Below, piece after piece: positions 52,298 to 62,365 of a stretch of 64,000 nt of DNA. Position 1 is the stretch's first letter, and each line of letters starts with the position of its first letter. Made by a program: the position numbers and the translations under genes. The notes below the pieces were generated by a model, which made no database searches, was not told where the DNA came from, and worked only from the letters and a program-made list of their open reading frames with translations. This DNA comes from an uncultured Roseburia sp. (GTDB lineage: Bacteria; Bacillota_A; Clostridia; Lachnospirales; Lachnospiraceae): the NCBI GenBank assembly GCA_900557275.1, contig USRX01000003.1, positions 104,529-168,528 on the forward strand, read 5' to 3'.

Positions 52298-53851
52298 ATG
52301 TATATCAGCATGCAGCATCTGACAAAACTCTGTCAGGAAGAAGACTATAAATTAACACACGCAGAAACCTGTTACGGTCTGACTGGATGGCATATCCTGC
52401 GCAATGCGTTGCTTCCGTACAGTGTACACCTCTTATATATTGCAGAATCCACCAAAGATCTGAAAGATGCCGATATGCCTGTCGGCATGCACCTTCTGTT
52501 ATTTCTGCCCAAAGATACTGAACTGGAAGAAGCAGCTCTGCACATTCCGGAACATGTTACCGCGCTGCTGGTCGCTACAGATACCCCCCATGCCTGTCTG
52601 ACCCGAATATCAGATTTCTTTGAGCATACGATCGCTACCGGTCTTTTTTCCCATTCTCTGCTGCAGATTCTGTCTTTTGGCGGAGGCATTCAGGAAATGG
52701 TCAACCATGCATTGCAGATCCTGAAAAACCCAATCTTTGTATTTGACTCCGGCTTTAAGCTCATTGCAGCCAACTGGGAAGAAGCGGAAAAACATGCCAT
52801 TCCGACGGAAACTACCCTAATCCAGAATATGGGATTTTCCAAATTTGAATTTTCACTCTTGAACAAAAAACACATCCATGACCGCATTAAAAAAAGCGAC
52901 ACCCCCATCCGCATCACCCACAAAGAACTTGGCTATGAACAGATGGTTGTCGCAATTGATACAATGCGCGATCTTGGTCATATTGTAATCGATGCCCTGA
53001 ACCGGCCATTTACCGCCATGGACGAGCATGCTTTATGGGTATTGAAAGAACATATCTGCCAGCAGATGCGAAAAGATGAATTTATCCAGAATTCAAAAGG
53101 ATTTGCCTATGAAAATTTTTTAAGAGATCTTCTGGATGAAAAACTTGCGGTCAACAAATCTCTGCTAAACCGCATGCAATATGTGGGTATCGCCTTTACC
53201 GGAAATATGCACTGTATCGTCGTAGAAATCGCACGCAGTTCCTGTGCCGTCAATCCTTACCGCATCCGGAATGAATTTGACGGACAGTTCTCTAACTGTA
53301 AGACGCTGATCTATAAGGGACAGCTAATCATCCTGCTCAGTAATGAGAAAGAACGTCTCCTTTCCCCTGAACAGATACAAACGGCTTCTAATATCTGTTC
53401 CTCCAACAACCTGTATGCCGGTATGAGCAACTGTTTTACAGATATCCTTTCTTTTTCCGAATACTACAAACAGGCGCTTCGTGCCATTGAACTGGGCATC
53501 TCTGAAAAAACACAGCCCACACTGTTCCTGTACAAAGATTTCTACTTTGAGCATATAAAAAATATCTTTTTACAGAAAGAGTCCGCCAAAACCTTTTGTC
53601 ATCCGAAAATGGATCTGCTGTTGCGCTACGATCAGAAGCACCATTCAGACTTTGCCCATACATTTTATATGTATCTGCTCCATGAAAGAAACATTGGCGC
53701 AACTGCGGATGCCATGAACATGCACCGCAGTTCCCTGACCTACCGCCTGAAAAAAATCTATGCTCTGGTGGGCGAAGATTTTGATGATGTGAAAGAACGG
53801 CAGTATCTGATCCTGTCTTATGAATTGTGCAAGAATGATGTATTACCCTGA
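52298..53851 (+). CDS. PucR/CdaR-family transcriptional regulator
   Basis: 517 residues from the ATG at 52298 (GGAG, 8-base spacing). N-terminal PucR-like domain, a central GGDEF-like/PAS-like region, and a C-terminal HTH_30 domain (LLHERNIGATADAMNMHRSSLTYRLKKI, then LVGEDFDDVKERQYLILSYEL). Transcribed away from the hydrogenase operon, so a role in its control is plausible. The inducer is not known. Confidence 0.85.
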   Translation: MYISMQHLTKLCQEEDYKLTHAETCYGLTGWHILRNALLPYSVHLLYIAESTKDLKDADMPVGMHLLLFLPKDTELEEAALHIPEHVTALLVATDTPHACLTRISDFFEHTIATGLFSHSLLQILSFGGGIQEMVNHALQILKNPIFVFDSGFKLIAANWEEAEKHAIPTETTLIQNMGFSKFEFSLLNKKHIHDRIKKSDTPIRITHKELGYEQMVVAIDTMRDLGHIVIDALNRPFTAMDEHALWVLKEHICQQMRKDEFIQNSKGFAYENFLRDLLDEKLAVNKSLLNRMQYVGIAFTGNMHCIVVEIARSSCAVNPYRIRNEFDGQFSNCKTLIYKGQLIILLSNEKERLLSPEQIQTASNICSSNNLYAGMSNCFTDILSFSEYYKQALRAIELGISEKTQPTLFLYKDFYFEHIKNIFLQKESAKTFCHPKMDLLLRYDQKHHSDFAHTFYMYLLHERNIGATADAMNMHRSSLTYRLKKIYALVGEDFDDVKERQYLILSYELCKNDVLP

Positions 53852-53920
53852 ATAAATGATTTCATCGAGTACTTTTTCTGACTATTACATTTCAAAGTCA
53901 ATATCCATTTCATAAAACAA

Positions 53921-53984
53921 AAAGACCATTTTATTACGGACAGATTCCACTTAAAATCTATCGTCCACAATAAAATGACCTTTT
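53921..53984. terminator. Bidirectional terminator between the PucR-type and ABC genes
   Basis: Arms AAAGACCATTTTATT (53921-53935) and AATAAAATGACCTTTT (53969-53984), extended inward by CGGACAGATT/AATCTATCGTCC, with A/T tails. Serves both convergent genes. Confidence 0.75.
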
Positions 53985-54036
53985 CTTTGTCATTTATTTT
54001 TTTAATAACCATACATCAACATTTTGATCTTTTGCA

Positions 54037-55806
54037 TTAAAAATCCCGTATCATCCGCTCAATTTCCTCGCTGTCCATCACCTGACACTTCATATCTCGG
54101 ATCGCATAGACACGACTGCAGATATTCAGTACGGTCGGCCGATGAGTCGTCACGATACAAGTTCTCGGATAGGTATCTTCCATGATGTTGCGCAATACTT
54201 TTCGTTCTGTCGCCACATCCAGCGCTGAAGTGGCTTCATCCAGAAGCAGGATCGGGGATTTCCGTAACAGGGCGCGGGCAATAGACAGACGCTGTGCCTG
54301 ACCTTCGGAAAATCCGCCGCCCCGCTCTTTTATCTGACTTTCGATGCCCTCTGGCAGTTTTTCCACAAACTCCCATGCGCAGGCAAGTTTCAAAGCTTCT
54401 ATGATCTCTTCATCTGTCGCATCTGGCTTAACATTTCGCAGGTTCTCTGCAATGGTTCCGGAAAACATCGTATTTCCCTGCGGCACATAGGAAAACAATT
54501 TTCGTGTAGACGGAGACATGACCAGCCGCTGTTCATGATCTTCTCCTGCACAGACCCATACTTTCCCCGCCTGCGGGCGAAGCAGAGACAGGATCAGACG
54601 CAGCATCGTCGTCTTACCCTCTCCCGATGGACCTACCAGTGCCACAATCTCATGAGGATATGCCTCCACCGAAGCATCATTGAATACCTGTGTGCCGCTC
54701 TCATAGGTGTATTCCAGATGTTCCATCCTAAGGCCGATACCAGTTTCTCTGTATTTCTTTCCAAAACGGCTGACTGCCCCATCCTGACTGTAATCTTCCT
54801 GTGGCATCTCTACAATGTCCATGAGACGCCCTGCGGAAATGGTCAGAGAAATTGCCGTCGGCACCAATCCAACCAGTGAATTGACAGCCCCCGTCAGTGT
54901 TCCCGATAATGACAGGAACATGGTCATGGTTCCGTAAGAGATCACTCCGCTCCATACCCGGTAGATTCCCCATCCATAACAGCTGTAAGATACTGCAAAT
55001 CCGATAATGGACATCAGGATCGATGTCAGCATGGACATCTTCTGGAAATCCAGCCGCATGCCGATGTAATCATTTTGCAGATTTTTCAGCCGCTGGATAT
55101 AAAACCGGATCATATCAAAAGCCTTGATTGTCTGAATGTTGGAAAATGCTTCCTGATTGAATCCATACAATTTAGCATTCATTGCTGCACTCCGCTCGTT
55201 GTTGTTTTTCATACGCCGCAGCAGAGGACGGGATAGCAGGGCACTGAACGGGATGCCAAGCAATGCAAAGATTGCAAAGGTTGGATCATAGTAAATCACA
55301 ATTGCCAGTGAACTGATAAACCGCACCGTGTAGATAATCAGGTTCGGAATCCAGTTCAGGATGCCGTTTGATATATTGGAAGCATCTGAACTCCAACGGG
55401 TAACCAGATCTCCCGTATGATATGCGGTCAGCGATTCCCAGTCTGTAACCAGCATTTTGGCAAAGATCTCGTTTTTAATCTCCGCATCCACTTTCAGACT
55501 GATAAAAGTAGACGCATAAGATGATGCCTGAGAGATCAGGATATTTCCGATGGAAAATCCGATCATCATGGCAAACGTATGCAGCAGCTTACCTGTCTCA
55601 TGCCCGGTAATAATATCGACCAGATCCTTGGAGATCAGACTGGAGATCAGGGAAAATGCCGTCCCAAGCAGACCCAGTAATGTATAAAGAATCATCGCTT
55701 TCCAGTAGCGTTTCGCATATTGATAGATCCATTTTGTCTACACCTTCATCTTCTGAAAGGTGCCTTCTTTCATATGTTTTTTCAGCAGTTTTATCTTTTC
55801 TTTCAT
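54037..55806 (-). pseudogene. ABC exporter with early in-frame TAG
   Basis: The frame from the well-placed ATG at 55806 (AAAGGAG, 8-base spacing) gives MKEKIKLLKKHMKEGTFQKM then KV, then TAG at 55740-55738, then TKWIYQYAKRYWKAMILY continuing without a break. Downstream the ABC exporter is complete: six helices, Walker A GPSGEGKTTML, signature FSEGQAQRLSIARA, Walker B LLLDEATSALD. The stop leaves either a broken gene or re-start at the ATG at 55695 (552 residues). Part of the second PqqD/kinase locus. Confidence 0.75.
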
Positions 55807-56427
55807 GAAAGCAACTCCTTTAAAACTGCTGTATCATTTTCTTTTATCTTCTGTCCGCTATTGTTCATATCTCTTAATCCGTCATCAAGTTCCTTTTTCT
55901 ATATCAACAAAAGTTTCTTTTAAATACACTGCCGCTTCTGGCTCTTTCGTACACCGATAGCTGCATACCGGTATCTGTTTGATAATCTTTCCTGCAAACT
56001 CCAGATTTCGATCCATCTGTCCGGGCAGCCATGCCGGGGAGATCATGCGCTGCATGACTCTCAGTGTTTTTTCTGTCTTGGTAAGTGTTTCTATCCGGTT
56101 CTGCGCATCCTGTGCCAGCAACACAATGCCTCCTAGCGGATACGCTTCTGTCGTGCATATACCCGATGTTCCACACCATGGAATTCCATATACAAGTAAG
56201 TTCCCGTCCTGTTCTCCTACGAGGTTCAGATCCCCGTTTAATATAGGCGTCTCAAACTGCCCGTTCCAGAGATTGGTATGAGTGGATTTTCCTGCACCGG
56301 AATGTCCGGAAAAAAGCCATGCCTTTCCCCGATACAGCAAAGATGCTGAATGAATGGCATACAGTCCCTTTTTCTGCGCCAGATATAGGAAACAGTGGCG
56401 CACCGCATGGAATATATTTTCTCTGCT
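55803..56427 (-). pseudogene. HPr-kinase-like P-loop half of a split PqqD-kinase gene
   Basis: Same frame as the upstream gene half but after its TAA: SRENIFHAVRHCFLYLAQKK, then Walker A FSGHSGAGKSTHTNLW, NGDLNLV and GIPWCGTSGI, as in HPr kinase-related proteins found with PqqD domains. A separate start (GTG at 56403) has no ribosome site. The frame stops at 55885 (EKGT), but a +1 shift there would continue as EKELDDGLRDMNNSGQ to a TGA at 55803 overlapping the ABC ATG, hinting at a second lesion. Confidence 0.7.
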
Positions 56428-57063
56428 TTACTCCGTATCCTCCGGAACCATATACATCCTTACCCGGCTGCCATCTTCACTGAGTTCTACTGCCCTGATA
56501 TTTTCCATGGTCGGAAAATCAAGCACATAGCCATCTTCTGTCTGACAGACAGTAAACTCTTTATTTTGCAGAAGAATCGTTCCGTTCTGCCGCTCCGGCA
56601 GTCGATATGGGATCAACTCGATCTTCTGATCCGGCAGTAAATTTCCTCCCAACTCATAACATTCTGTTCTTTCTGCTTCAAAGAGATTCCACGCCTCCGG
56701 AAACCATTCCGGTTCTCCATAGAAAGCAATCCTCAAATCTGCGATACAAAGCTCCTGATAAAAAGGCTGTTCCACTGCCGGACAGGTCTCTCTCAGAACG
56801 CCAAATGCCAACAGCTGATCCAGAAATCGTTCTATATCTTCTGCCAGCTCTGCATATTCCTCCTCTGAAATCTCATATTTTTCAGCCAAAAGTCTGATCA
56901 GCTCCTCTTTGCTTTTTGGAAATTCCAACAGATTCCAGATATCCGCTCCTGTCTCATTGAGAATCATGCCATGTTTCTGATCTGCAATCCGCTGTCCAAA
57001 GGGCAGCAGCTGCCAGCTGTCTTCAATTTTCCGCAACATATATCCACTCTGACGTCTGATCAT
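56428..57063 (-). pseudogene. PqqD-domain half of a split PqqD-kinase gene
   Basis: 211 residues. The first 90 are a PqqD domain (GYMLRKIEDSWQLLPFGQRI, ILNETGADIWNLLEFPKSKEE) and the rest resembles the N-terminal part of the HPrK-related protein (LPDQKIELIPYR, LQNKEFTVCQTEDGYVLDF, VRMYMVPEDTE). It ends at TAA (56428-56430), after which the kinase part continues in frame. AAAGGA precedes the ATG. Could bind peptide on its own, but the fusion is broken. Confidence 0.7.
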
Positions 57064-57177
57064 GTTTCATATTTCCTTTATCCGATTCTTTTATTTAACT
57101 TTATCATTCTACCAGAAATCTGCTTTTCCTACAACCAAAACTCATTTTGCAGCATTCCACCGTAACTGACCATTTTT

Positions 57178-58962
57178 CTATGCCAGCCCATCCCGATCCA
57201 CTTCACAGATGCGGGCATCCTGAATCTGGTAAATGCGGGTACACAGCTGTAATATAGCCTGTCGATGCGTTGTCACAATACAGGTTCTGTTTGGATAACA
57301 GTCCACAATGTTTTGCAGCACATTCCGCTCTGTATCCACATCCAGTGCCGAAGTCGCCTCATCCAGTAAAAGTACCGGTGCATCCCGCAGCAATGCACGG
57401 GCTATGGCAATTCTCTGCGCCTGTCCTTCGGAAAGTCCTTTTCCCCGCTCTCCCAGTTTCATATCTATGCCATCCGGCTGTTTCGACACAAATTCCCAGG
57501 CACAGGCTGTTTTCAGTGCCTTTACAATCTCTACCTCTGTGGCATCCTCTTTTACCATCCGCAGATTTTCTGCGATCGTTCCTGCGAGCATCGTATTTCC
57601 CTGAGGGACATAAGAAAAAAAAGATCTTGTCTCTACATTCAGATCCATCTGCATTCCATTGGATGCGACAAGTACCACATCCCCCTGCTGCGGATGGATC
57701 AGGCCTAAGAGCAGACGAATCAGCGTCGTCTTCCCTTCCCCAGATGCCCCAACAAAAGCAATGATTTCTCCCGGCATAGCCTGAAAAGAAGCTTCAGAAA
57801 ACACGTCCCTTCCATCCGCATAGGCAAACTCCACGCCATGCATCCGCACTTCAAAACCATCCACCGCCATCTCATCCAGCTCTGTTTTTCCAGACAAATG
57901 TATCTCGCCGGGCAGCTCCATCAGCTCCCGCAGTCGATGTGCCGCTATGGAACTGTTCAAAAAAGACGGTATAAGGGATAACATATTTTGAAATGCTCCG
58001 GACAGATTGTTTTTTTGCTGTAAAAATAATGCCATCGTTCCATAGGTAATATCCTGCATCCATAAAAGGAACAGGCAATATCCAAAAGCAAGCAGCTGTA
58101 CGGCAAGCCCCACACCAGACAATACTATATTGGTCCGAATTGTAAACAGATTATATCCTAGACTGACCGCCCTTACCTGCTGCTGCCACCCCCAAAGCTT
58201 TTTACCGTAACAGGGCACAATGCCAAAAGACTTGATACTGTCCAGATTGTAAAAGGCTTCTGTTGCAAATGTCATCAGTTCACTGTTCGTCTCCCGCACT
58301 TTTGTTCCATAGGTTCGCTGCTTCTGCAGCATAGTTCTGGAGATCAGCAGCAGAAACGGTGCACTTACAACAGCGATCAGTGCCATACCTCTGTCATAAT
58401 GTAAAATGACCAGAAACGTAGCCACAAATTGATAGATGGCGTTCATGGCCATCGGAATCCAGCTGATTGCATTGCCGCTGACCGTTCCCACATCACTGGT
58501 AAAACGATTCAACATGTCGCCATTGGAATAACGGTTCAATTCCATCCATTGCGCATCTGCAATTCTTTCAAACAGATCTGCCTGCATATCGTTCGTAATG
58601 GATATGGTCACATTTGCCGTGATCCGGCTGATGATATTTCCCAAAAAAATGCTGAATATGGAACTTCCCACCAGCAGGAGAAGCAGCAAACCAATCTGTT
58701 CTCCCTGAAATCCAGTAATCCAATCAATCAGATATTTTCCTGCCACACTGCTGACCAGCCCCATAGAAGTGCTCGCCACTCCGCAAACCGTATAAAAAAA
58801 GACCGCCCATTTATAACGGGCGCTGTAGCGCAAGATCCATCTCCAGTCAGCCAGTATCTCCCAGAGCGTGTTTTCTTTCCATCGGAAATGCAACAGTTTC
58901 CATGATGAACTGTCTGGCTTTCTCTTCCGTACCTGTTTTTTACTGATATTTCTTTCCGTCAC
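57178..58962 (-). CDS. ABC exporter of the second PqqD/kinase locus
   Basis: 594 residues, GTG start just after the S26 peptidase stop. Basic N-terminus, six membrane helices, Walker A GASGEGKTTLI, signature LSEGQAQRIAIARA, Walker B LLLDEATSALD. It is a close relative of the interrupted exporter at 54037-55806 (shared FFSYVPQGNTM and CAWEFV motifs), suggesting the two form or formed a heterodimer. The peptidase C39 domain of bacteriocin exporters is absent. Confidence 0.9.
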   Translation of the reverse strand: MTERNISKKQVRKRKPDSSSWKLLHFRWKENTLWEILADWRWILRYSARYKWAVFFYTVCGVASTSMGLVSSVAGKYLIDWITGFQGEQIGLLLLLLVGSSIFSIFLGNIISRITANVTISITNDMQADLFERIADAQWMELNRYSNGDMLNRFTSDVGTVSGNAISWIPMAMNAIYQFVATFLVILHYDRGMALIAVVSAPFLLLISRTMLQKQRTYGTKVRETNSELMTFATEAFYNLDSIKSFGIVPCYGKKLWGWQQQVRAVSLGYNLFTIRTNIVLSGVGLAVQLLAFGYCLFLLWMQDITYGTMALFLQQKNNLSGAFQNMLSLIPSFLNSSIAAHRLRELMELPGEIHLSGKTELDEMAVDGFEVRMHGVEFAYADGRDVFSEASFQAMPGEIIAFVGASGEGKTTLIRLLLGLIHPQQGDVVLVASNGMQMDLNVETRSFFSYVPQGNTMLAGTIAENLRMVKEDATEVEIVKALKTACAWEFVSKQPDGIDMKLGERGKGLSEGQAQRIAIARALLRDAPVLLLDEATSALDVDTERNVLQNIVDCYPNRTCIVTTHRQAILQLCTRIYQIQDARICEVDRDGLA

Positions 58963-58965
58963 AAT

Positions 58966-59430
58966 CTATCGTTCAAGCCCCATATCTTTATGTACGATTA
59001 TTTTTCCATAACCTCGCATCAGAACCATTCGAAGAGGAATCACATGGATCCAGACATGGGCAAAAAATGCCCACCAAAAATCTCCGGGATCAATCCATTT
59101 GCCTTTTCGCTGTACCTTTGTAATCAATGCAAAGATCTGCTCCCCTTTTATAGGTCCTTCCATCTGCGTCTGGGCATCGCCAATCAGATAATACCCATCT
59201 GCCACTACTTTTTTGATCCGATGCACCACATACTGACCATTTTCCCGCTGGTAAAAGATAATATCTCCTTTTCTGACCGGTCTGTCTGGCTTCCGAAAGC
59301 AAATTCTGTCCCTCTCCTCTTTCAGAAACGGTTCCATGCTGCTGCCTGCAATCGGCATGGACACTTCCCTCCCTTCTTCGGTTAGCTTGCGTAATACAGA
59401 TACCAGTTCTCCTGTCTCTACCTGCTTCAC
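58966..59430 (-). CDS. S26-family (signal-peptidase-like) serine peptidase
   Basis: 154 residues, GTG start with GGGGGA upstream. Ser in AGSSMEPFL, then RKGDIIFYQRENGQYVVHRI with the His of S26B-type signal peptidases, then YYLIGDAQTQMEG. Hydrophobic segments near the C-terminus rather than the N-terminus. Cleaves a substrate of the same locus, unknown. Lies 3 bp before the ABC gene. Confidence 0.8.
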   Translation of the reverse strand: MKQVETGELVSVLRKLTEEGREVSMPIAGSSMEPFLKEERDRICFRKPDRPVRKGDIIFYQRENGQYVVHRIKKVVADGYYLIGDAQTQMEGPIKGEQIFALITKVQRKGKWIDPGDFWWAFFAHVWIHVIPLRMVLMRGYGKIIVHKDMGLER

Positions 59431-59530
59431 TCTTTCTTCCCCCTGCTTTCTTTTATATACTCTCAGAAATCTTCAATATGATTTCAACTGCAACCATTAA
59501 AAAGCTCTGGCTTTCTTTTTTCAGCGGCAA

Positions 59531-59539
59531 TGCTATAAT
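59531..59539 (+). promoter_or_regulatory. Extended -10 promoter of the plus-strand S26 gene
   Basis: TGCTATAAT (59531-59539), a full extended -10; no clear -35. Confidence 0.6.
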
Positions 59540-59557
59540 AAATCAATCCTGCATACA

Positions 59558-59585
59558 AAAACAGCAGATTACTCTCTGCTGTTTT
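59558..59585. repeat. Hairpin in the leader of the plus-strand S26 gene
   Basis: AAAACAGCAGA (59558-59568)/TCTGCTGTTTT (59575-59585), perfect 11-bp stem with a 6-base loop. On the minus strand it is followed by TTTTTGT, so it can end minus-strand transcription; on the plus strand it sits about 10 bases after the predicted transcript start. Confidence 0.6.
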
Positions 59586-59621
59586 AACGTAACACATATA
59601 TCATTTTTACATCAACTATAA

Positions 59622-60107
59622 ATGAAGAAAGACATTAAAAATATGGATTCTAACGACAAATTTTTCAATATTGAGCAGCTTCTCCGTGATGGAAACACTA
59701 TAAAAATCAAACCGCAGGGGTACAGCATGTATCCTCTGTTTTTTCCCGGCAGGGACGAAGCAGTCATAGAACCTGTTGATCCCGCCGCACTGCGCAGAGG
59801 CGATGTGGCCCTGTATCGGCGCCGCGAAAGCATCCTTGTACTTCATCGCATCTGGAAGATCCGCGGACAGTCCTTTTACATGGTGGGCGACAACCAGACA
59901 GAGATTGAAGGTCCGTTGGAAGCCGATCAGTTCCTTGGAAAGCTCTGCGCCTTTGTCCACAACGGACATTCTGTTTCTGTCAGAAATCCTCTGTATCGGA
60001 TGCTGACTTCCCTGTGGCTGTTACTGCGCCCTTTCCGTCCTTTTCTTTCAGGAATCGCCTGCCGCCTCAAACATTTGGGCAGACCATCAGCGGATCAGGA
60101 AAAATAA
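59622..60107 (+). CDS. S26-family peptidase, divergent copy
   Basis: 161 residues. GYSMYPLFFPG with the Ser, RRGDVALYRRRESILVLHRI, and FYMVGDNQTEIEGPLEADQF, the same plan as the minus-strand S26 gene. Hydrophobic C-terminus (LTSLWLLLRPFRPFL). There is no clear ribosome site before the ATG at 59622. The end overlaps the GT2 gene end by 21 bp in the opposite direction. Probably once followed by the NTP_transf_5 gene whose remnant is at 61555. Confidence 0.75.
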   Translation: MKKDIKNMDSNDKFFNIEQLLRDGNTIKIKPQGYSMYPLFFPGRDEAVIEPVDPAALRRGDVALYRRRESILVLHRIWKIRGQSFYMVGDNQTEIEGPLEADQFLGKLCAFVHNGHSVSVRNPLYRMLTSLWLLLRPFRPFLSGIACRLKHLGRPSADQEK

Positions 60108-61010
60108 AAGTTTAAATTTTCTGTCCAGATAATGATTCTTCAAAGCCGCTTTTCGATGGTGACGGATCTCTTCCCTCAGTTGTTTCTTCAACTGCTCTGT
60201 CTGTGGCGTTTTCTCCAGTTTTCTCAGATTGACATAACAATAAAGCAATGACTTGTACACCTTATACTCTGCACATGGAATCAGTTGTGGCATCCGGATC
60301 CGGATAAAAGACAGATTGTCCTGACTGTTGTAGTAATAATCCATATTGCGCAGGGAAAATTCTGATGTCGTAATGCTGTTTCCACGAATCCGGTAATAAT
60401 AAGTAGGATGATGCAAAAAAACAATTTTACTGCATTCTGCATAGGCATGCAGTGCAACCACTTCATCATCATTTACACGATCAAGAGGAAAACGGATCTC
60501 CTGAAAGATTTCTTTTTTAAACAGGCGATTCCATACAGCAGATGCATGAAGCAACAGATCCCGTATCACATCCTCTGCCTTCCTGCACTCCGGTTCTCCC
60601 TCCTCGATCCTGTCAGGATATTCCAGTTTGCCCTCTCTGTCATATACCGTAACACATCCGCCTACTGCACAGTCTGCACCCTGTTTTTTCAGTTCCCGAT
60701 ACAGACATTCATAGGTATCCGGCGCGATCCAGTCGTCACTGTCAATAAAACTGATGTAATCTCCAGTGGCAATATCCAGACCATTGTTTCTCGCTCTGGC
60801 TACCCCGGCATTTTCTTTATGAATAACCCGTATGCGCGCATCCACTCGGGCATAACGGTCACAGATTGATCCACAGGAATCTGGAGAACCGTCGTCTACC
60901 AGAATAATTTCAAGATTCTTATAGGTTTGTTCCAGAATACTGTCTATACAGGTTTCCAGATAATCTTCTACTTTGTAAACCGGAATAATAATACTTATTT
61001 TCTCACTCAT
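60087..61010 (-). CDS. Family 2 glycosyltransferase
   Basis: 307 residues, complete. KISIIIPVYKVEDYLETCID, IILVDDGSPDSCG, and ISFIDSDDWI. The ATG overlaps the end of the truncated flippase by 8 bp and GGAGGAG lies upstream. Convergent with the S26 gene. It looks intact, but its flippase partner is truncated. Confidence 0.9.
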   Translation of the reverse strand: MSEKISIIIPVYKVEDYLETCIDSILEQTYKNLEIILVDDGSPDSCGSICDRYARVDARIRVIHKENAGVARARNNGLDIATGDYISFIDSDDWIAPDTYECLYRELKKQGADCAVGGCVTVYDREGKLEYPDRIEEGEPECRKAEDVIRDLLLHASAVWNRLFKKEIFQEIRFPLDRVNDDEVVALHAYAECSKIVFLHHPTYYYRIRGNSITTSEFSLRNMDYYYNSQDNLSFIRIRMPQLIPCAEYKVYKSLLYCYVNLRKLEKTPQTEQLKKQLREEIRHHRKAALKNHYLDRKFKLLFFLIR

Positions 61011-61560
61011 TTGCTTCTCCTCCCCGCATTCCCATAAATGATTTTACCAATTTTCTCATACTCCGAAATCTCCAGCTTCTGCTATAGAGCACCGCGTTTA
61101 ACGCAAGTGGGATGATACAACATAAAAGAAAACACGCCATAAACGAAAGCAGATGACCGGGATGATAGATAAAACGTATAAAACGGCACAGCAGCCACGT
61201 CTCTCCCAGAATCAGCCCGATATATTCCAACAGGTCACACACATATCGCCCGCATCCCCGATGCAGATATTGCCTGAAAAATACGACCACACGATATACA
61301 ATCTGAATCGCATAGGCAAGAAATGTTCCAAGCAATACGCCTGCAAGTCCGATATAACGGATCAGGATCAGAGAAGCTGCCAGATTGACAATCGCTGTCA
61401 ATACAGAAAGATTTCGTTCCTGTTTAAACAATCCGGATACACCGAGAATAATGGTCAACGGCAGTCCCAACACCTGCGTCACACAGACCGTGATACACAT
61501 CAAAACTACCGATGTCGACATCTCATACTCTTTTCCCAGCCAGAAATCTGTTCCCCAACA
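61003..61560 (-). pseudogene. Truncated polysaccharide flippase (C-terminal part)
   Basis: About 185 residues matching the C-terminal third of Wzx flippases: GKEYEMSTSVVLMCITVCV, LGVSGLFKQERNLSVLTAIV, LGTFLAYAIQIVYRVVV. The same region of the intact flippase at 20263-21825 is AVNLCLNLLLVSRYGTAAVL. The N-terminal two-thirds is missing; on the other side of about 61560 the plus strand codes for a different gene. The frame continues upstream as antisense, which is not real sequence of the family. Confidence 0.8.
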
Positions 61561-62136
61561 GAATCCATGTTTTATATGATCCATCACATGCTGAAACACT
61601 ATCTTTACAGCGGATTCGGCATCCGGCTGCTCTGTGACTTTACATTGTATCTGACCAGGCATAAAGATGAGATTGCCTTTGACAGAATCCACAACTGGTG
61701 TCAGGAATCCCGTATCCTGCATCTCTATGAGATCATTCTGGAATCCTGCCGCCTCTATCTCGGACTTTCCGAGAAGATTGATCCACATATCCACTATAAC
61801 GCCGCAGACTGTGAAAAATTTATAGAAAAAATCCTTTCAGATGGCGATGTAGGAAAAAACGAAAAAAACGAACTGGTCAGCAGCGGCTCATACGATACAG
61901 TCAACTGGCTTACCTATTTTAAAGAAGGTCATATTCAGATGAAGGTCCGTTTTCCAAAATTGCACAAATGCGCTCTTCTCTGGCCTGTACTGTGGGGGAT
62001 CACGCTTGTCATATTTTTACATAATACTTACAGGCTGAGAAACACGACCTTCCGACAGACCCTGGCTGATTTTAAAAAGGGAAATCACGATACGAGACTG
62101 ATCCGTATCTTCGATAACGATGATAAAAAAGACTGA
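61555..62136 (+). pseudogene. Truncated NTP_transf_5 family protein (C-terminal half)
   Basis: From about 61555 the plus strand reads FYMIHHMLKHYLYSGFGIRL, similar to FYLICHMLKHFLHSGFGIRQ in the intact protein at 18944-20269, and continues with LYLGLSEKIDPH and SSGSYDTVNWLTYF to the stop at 62136. The nucleotide-binding N-terminal half is gone, replaced by flippase sequence in the opposite direction. No start codon or ribosome site of its own. Confidence 0.8.
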
Positions 62137-62304
62137 TTATATTTTTCTATACATTTTTTTCTGTTTATGGTAAAATATCTTCCGTGTCTGCTTTGACACA
62201 GTTACCAAATATGATTTTGTACGATAAAAAGTGACACTATGTCCATTCATCACAAAAAACATTACCTGTCTGATCAGCTTTTTTCTGAAAGTTCCGGTAA
62301 CTAT

Positions 62305-62333
62305 TTTACAATGGCAGTGACTCTTGTTATCAT
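62305..62333 (+). promoter_or_regulatory. Promoter of the alanine symporter gene
   Basis: TTTACA (62305-62310), 17 bp, TATCAT (62328-62333), start about 25 bases before the ATG. Confidence 0.65.
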
Positions 62334-62365
62334 GGAAAAATATATATGATTTAGAAAGGTTACAT

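Noticed and set aside
55804..55865. 21-residue peptide MNNSGQKIKENDTAVLKELL(S) as a precursor gene
   Set aside because: No ribosome site. It reads better as the frameshifted end of the kinase-like gene whose stop overlaps the ABC start.
61153..61555. Long plus-strand frame feeding into the NTP_transf_5 remnant
   Set aside because: This part is the antisense of the flippase remnant and does not look like NTP_transf_5; only codons after about 61555 match the family.
54037..62136. Lasso peptide cluster
   Set aside because: PqqD, HPrK-like, ABC and NTP_transf_5 types occur in some lasso loci, but no transglutaminase-like B2 protease, asparagine synthetase-like cyclase or precursor peptide is present.
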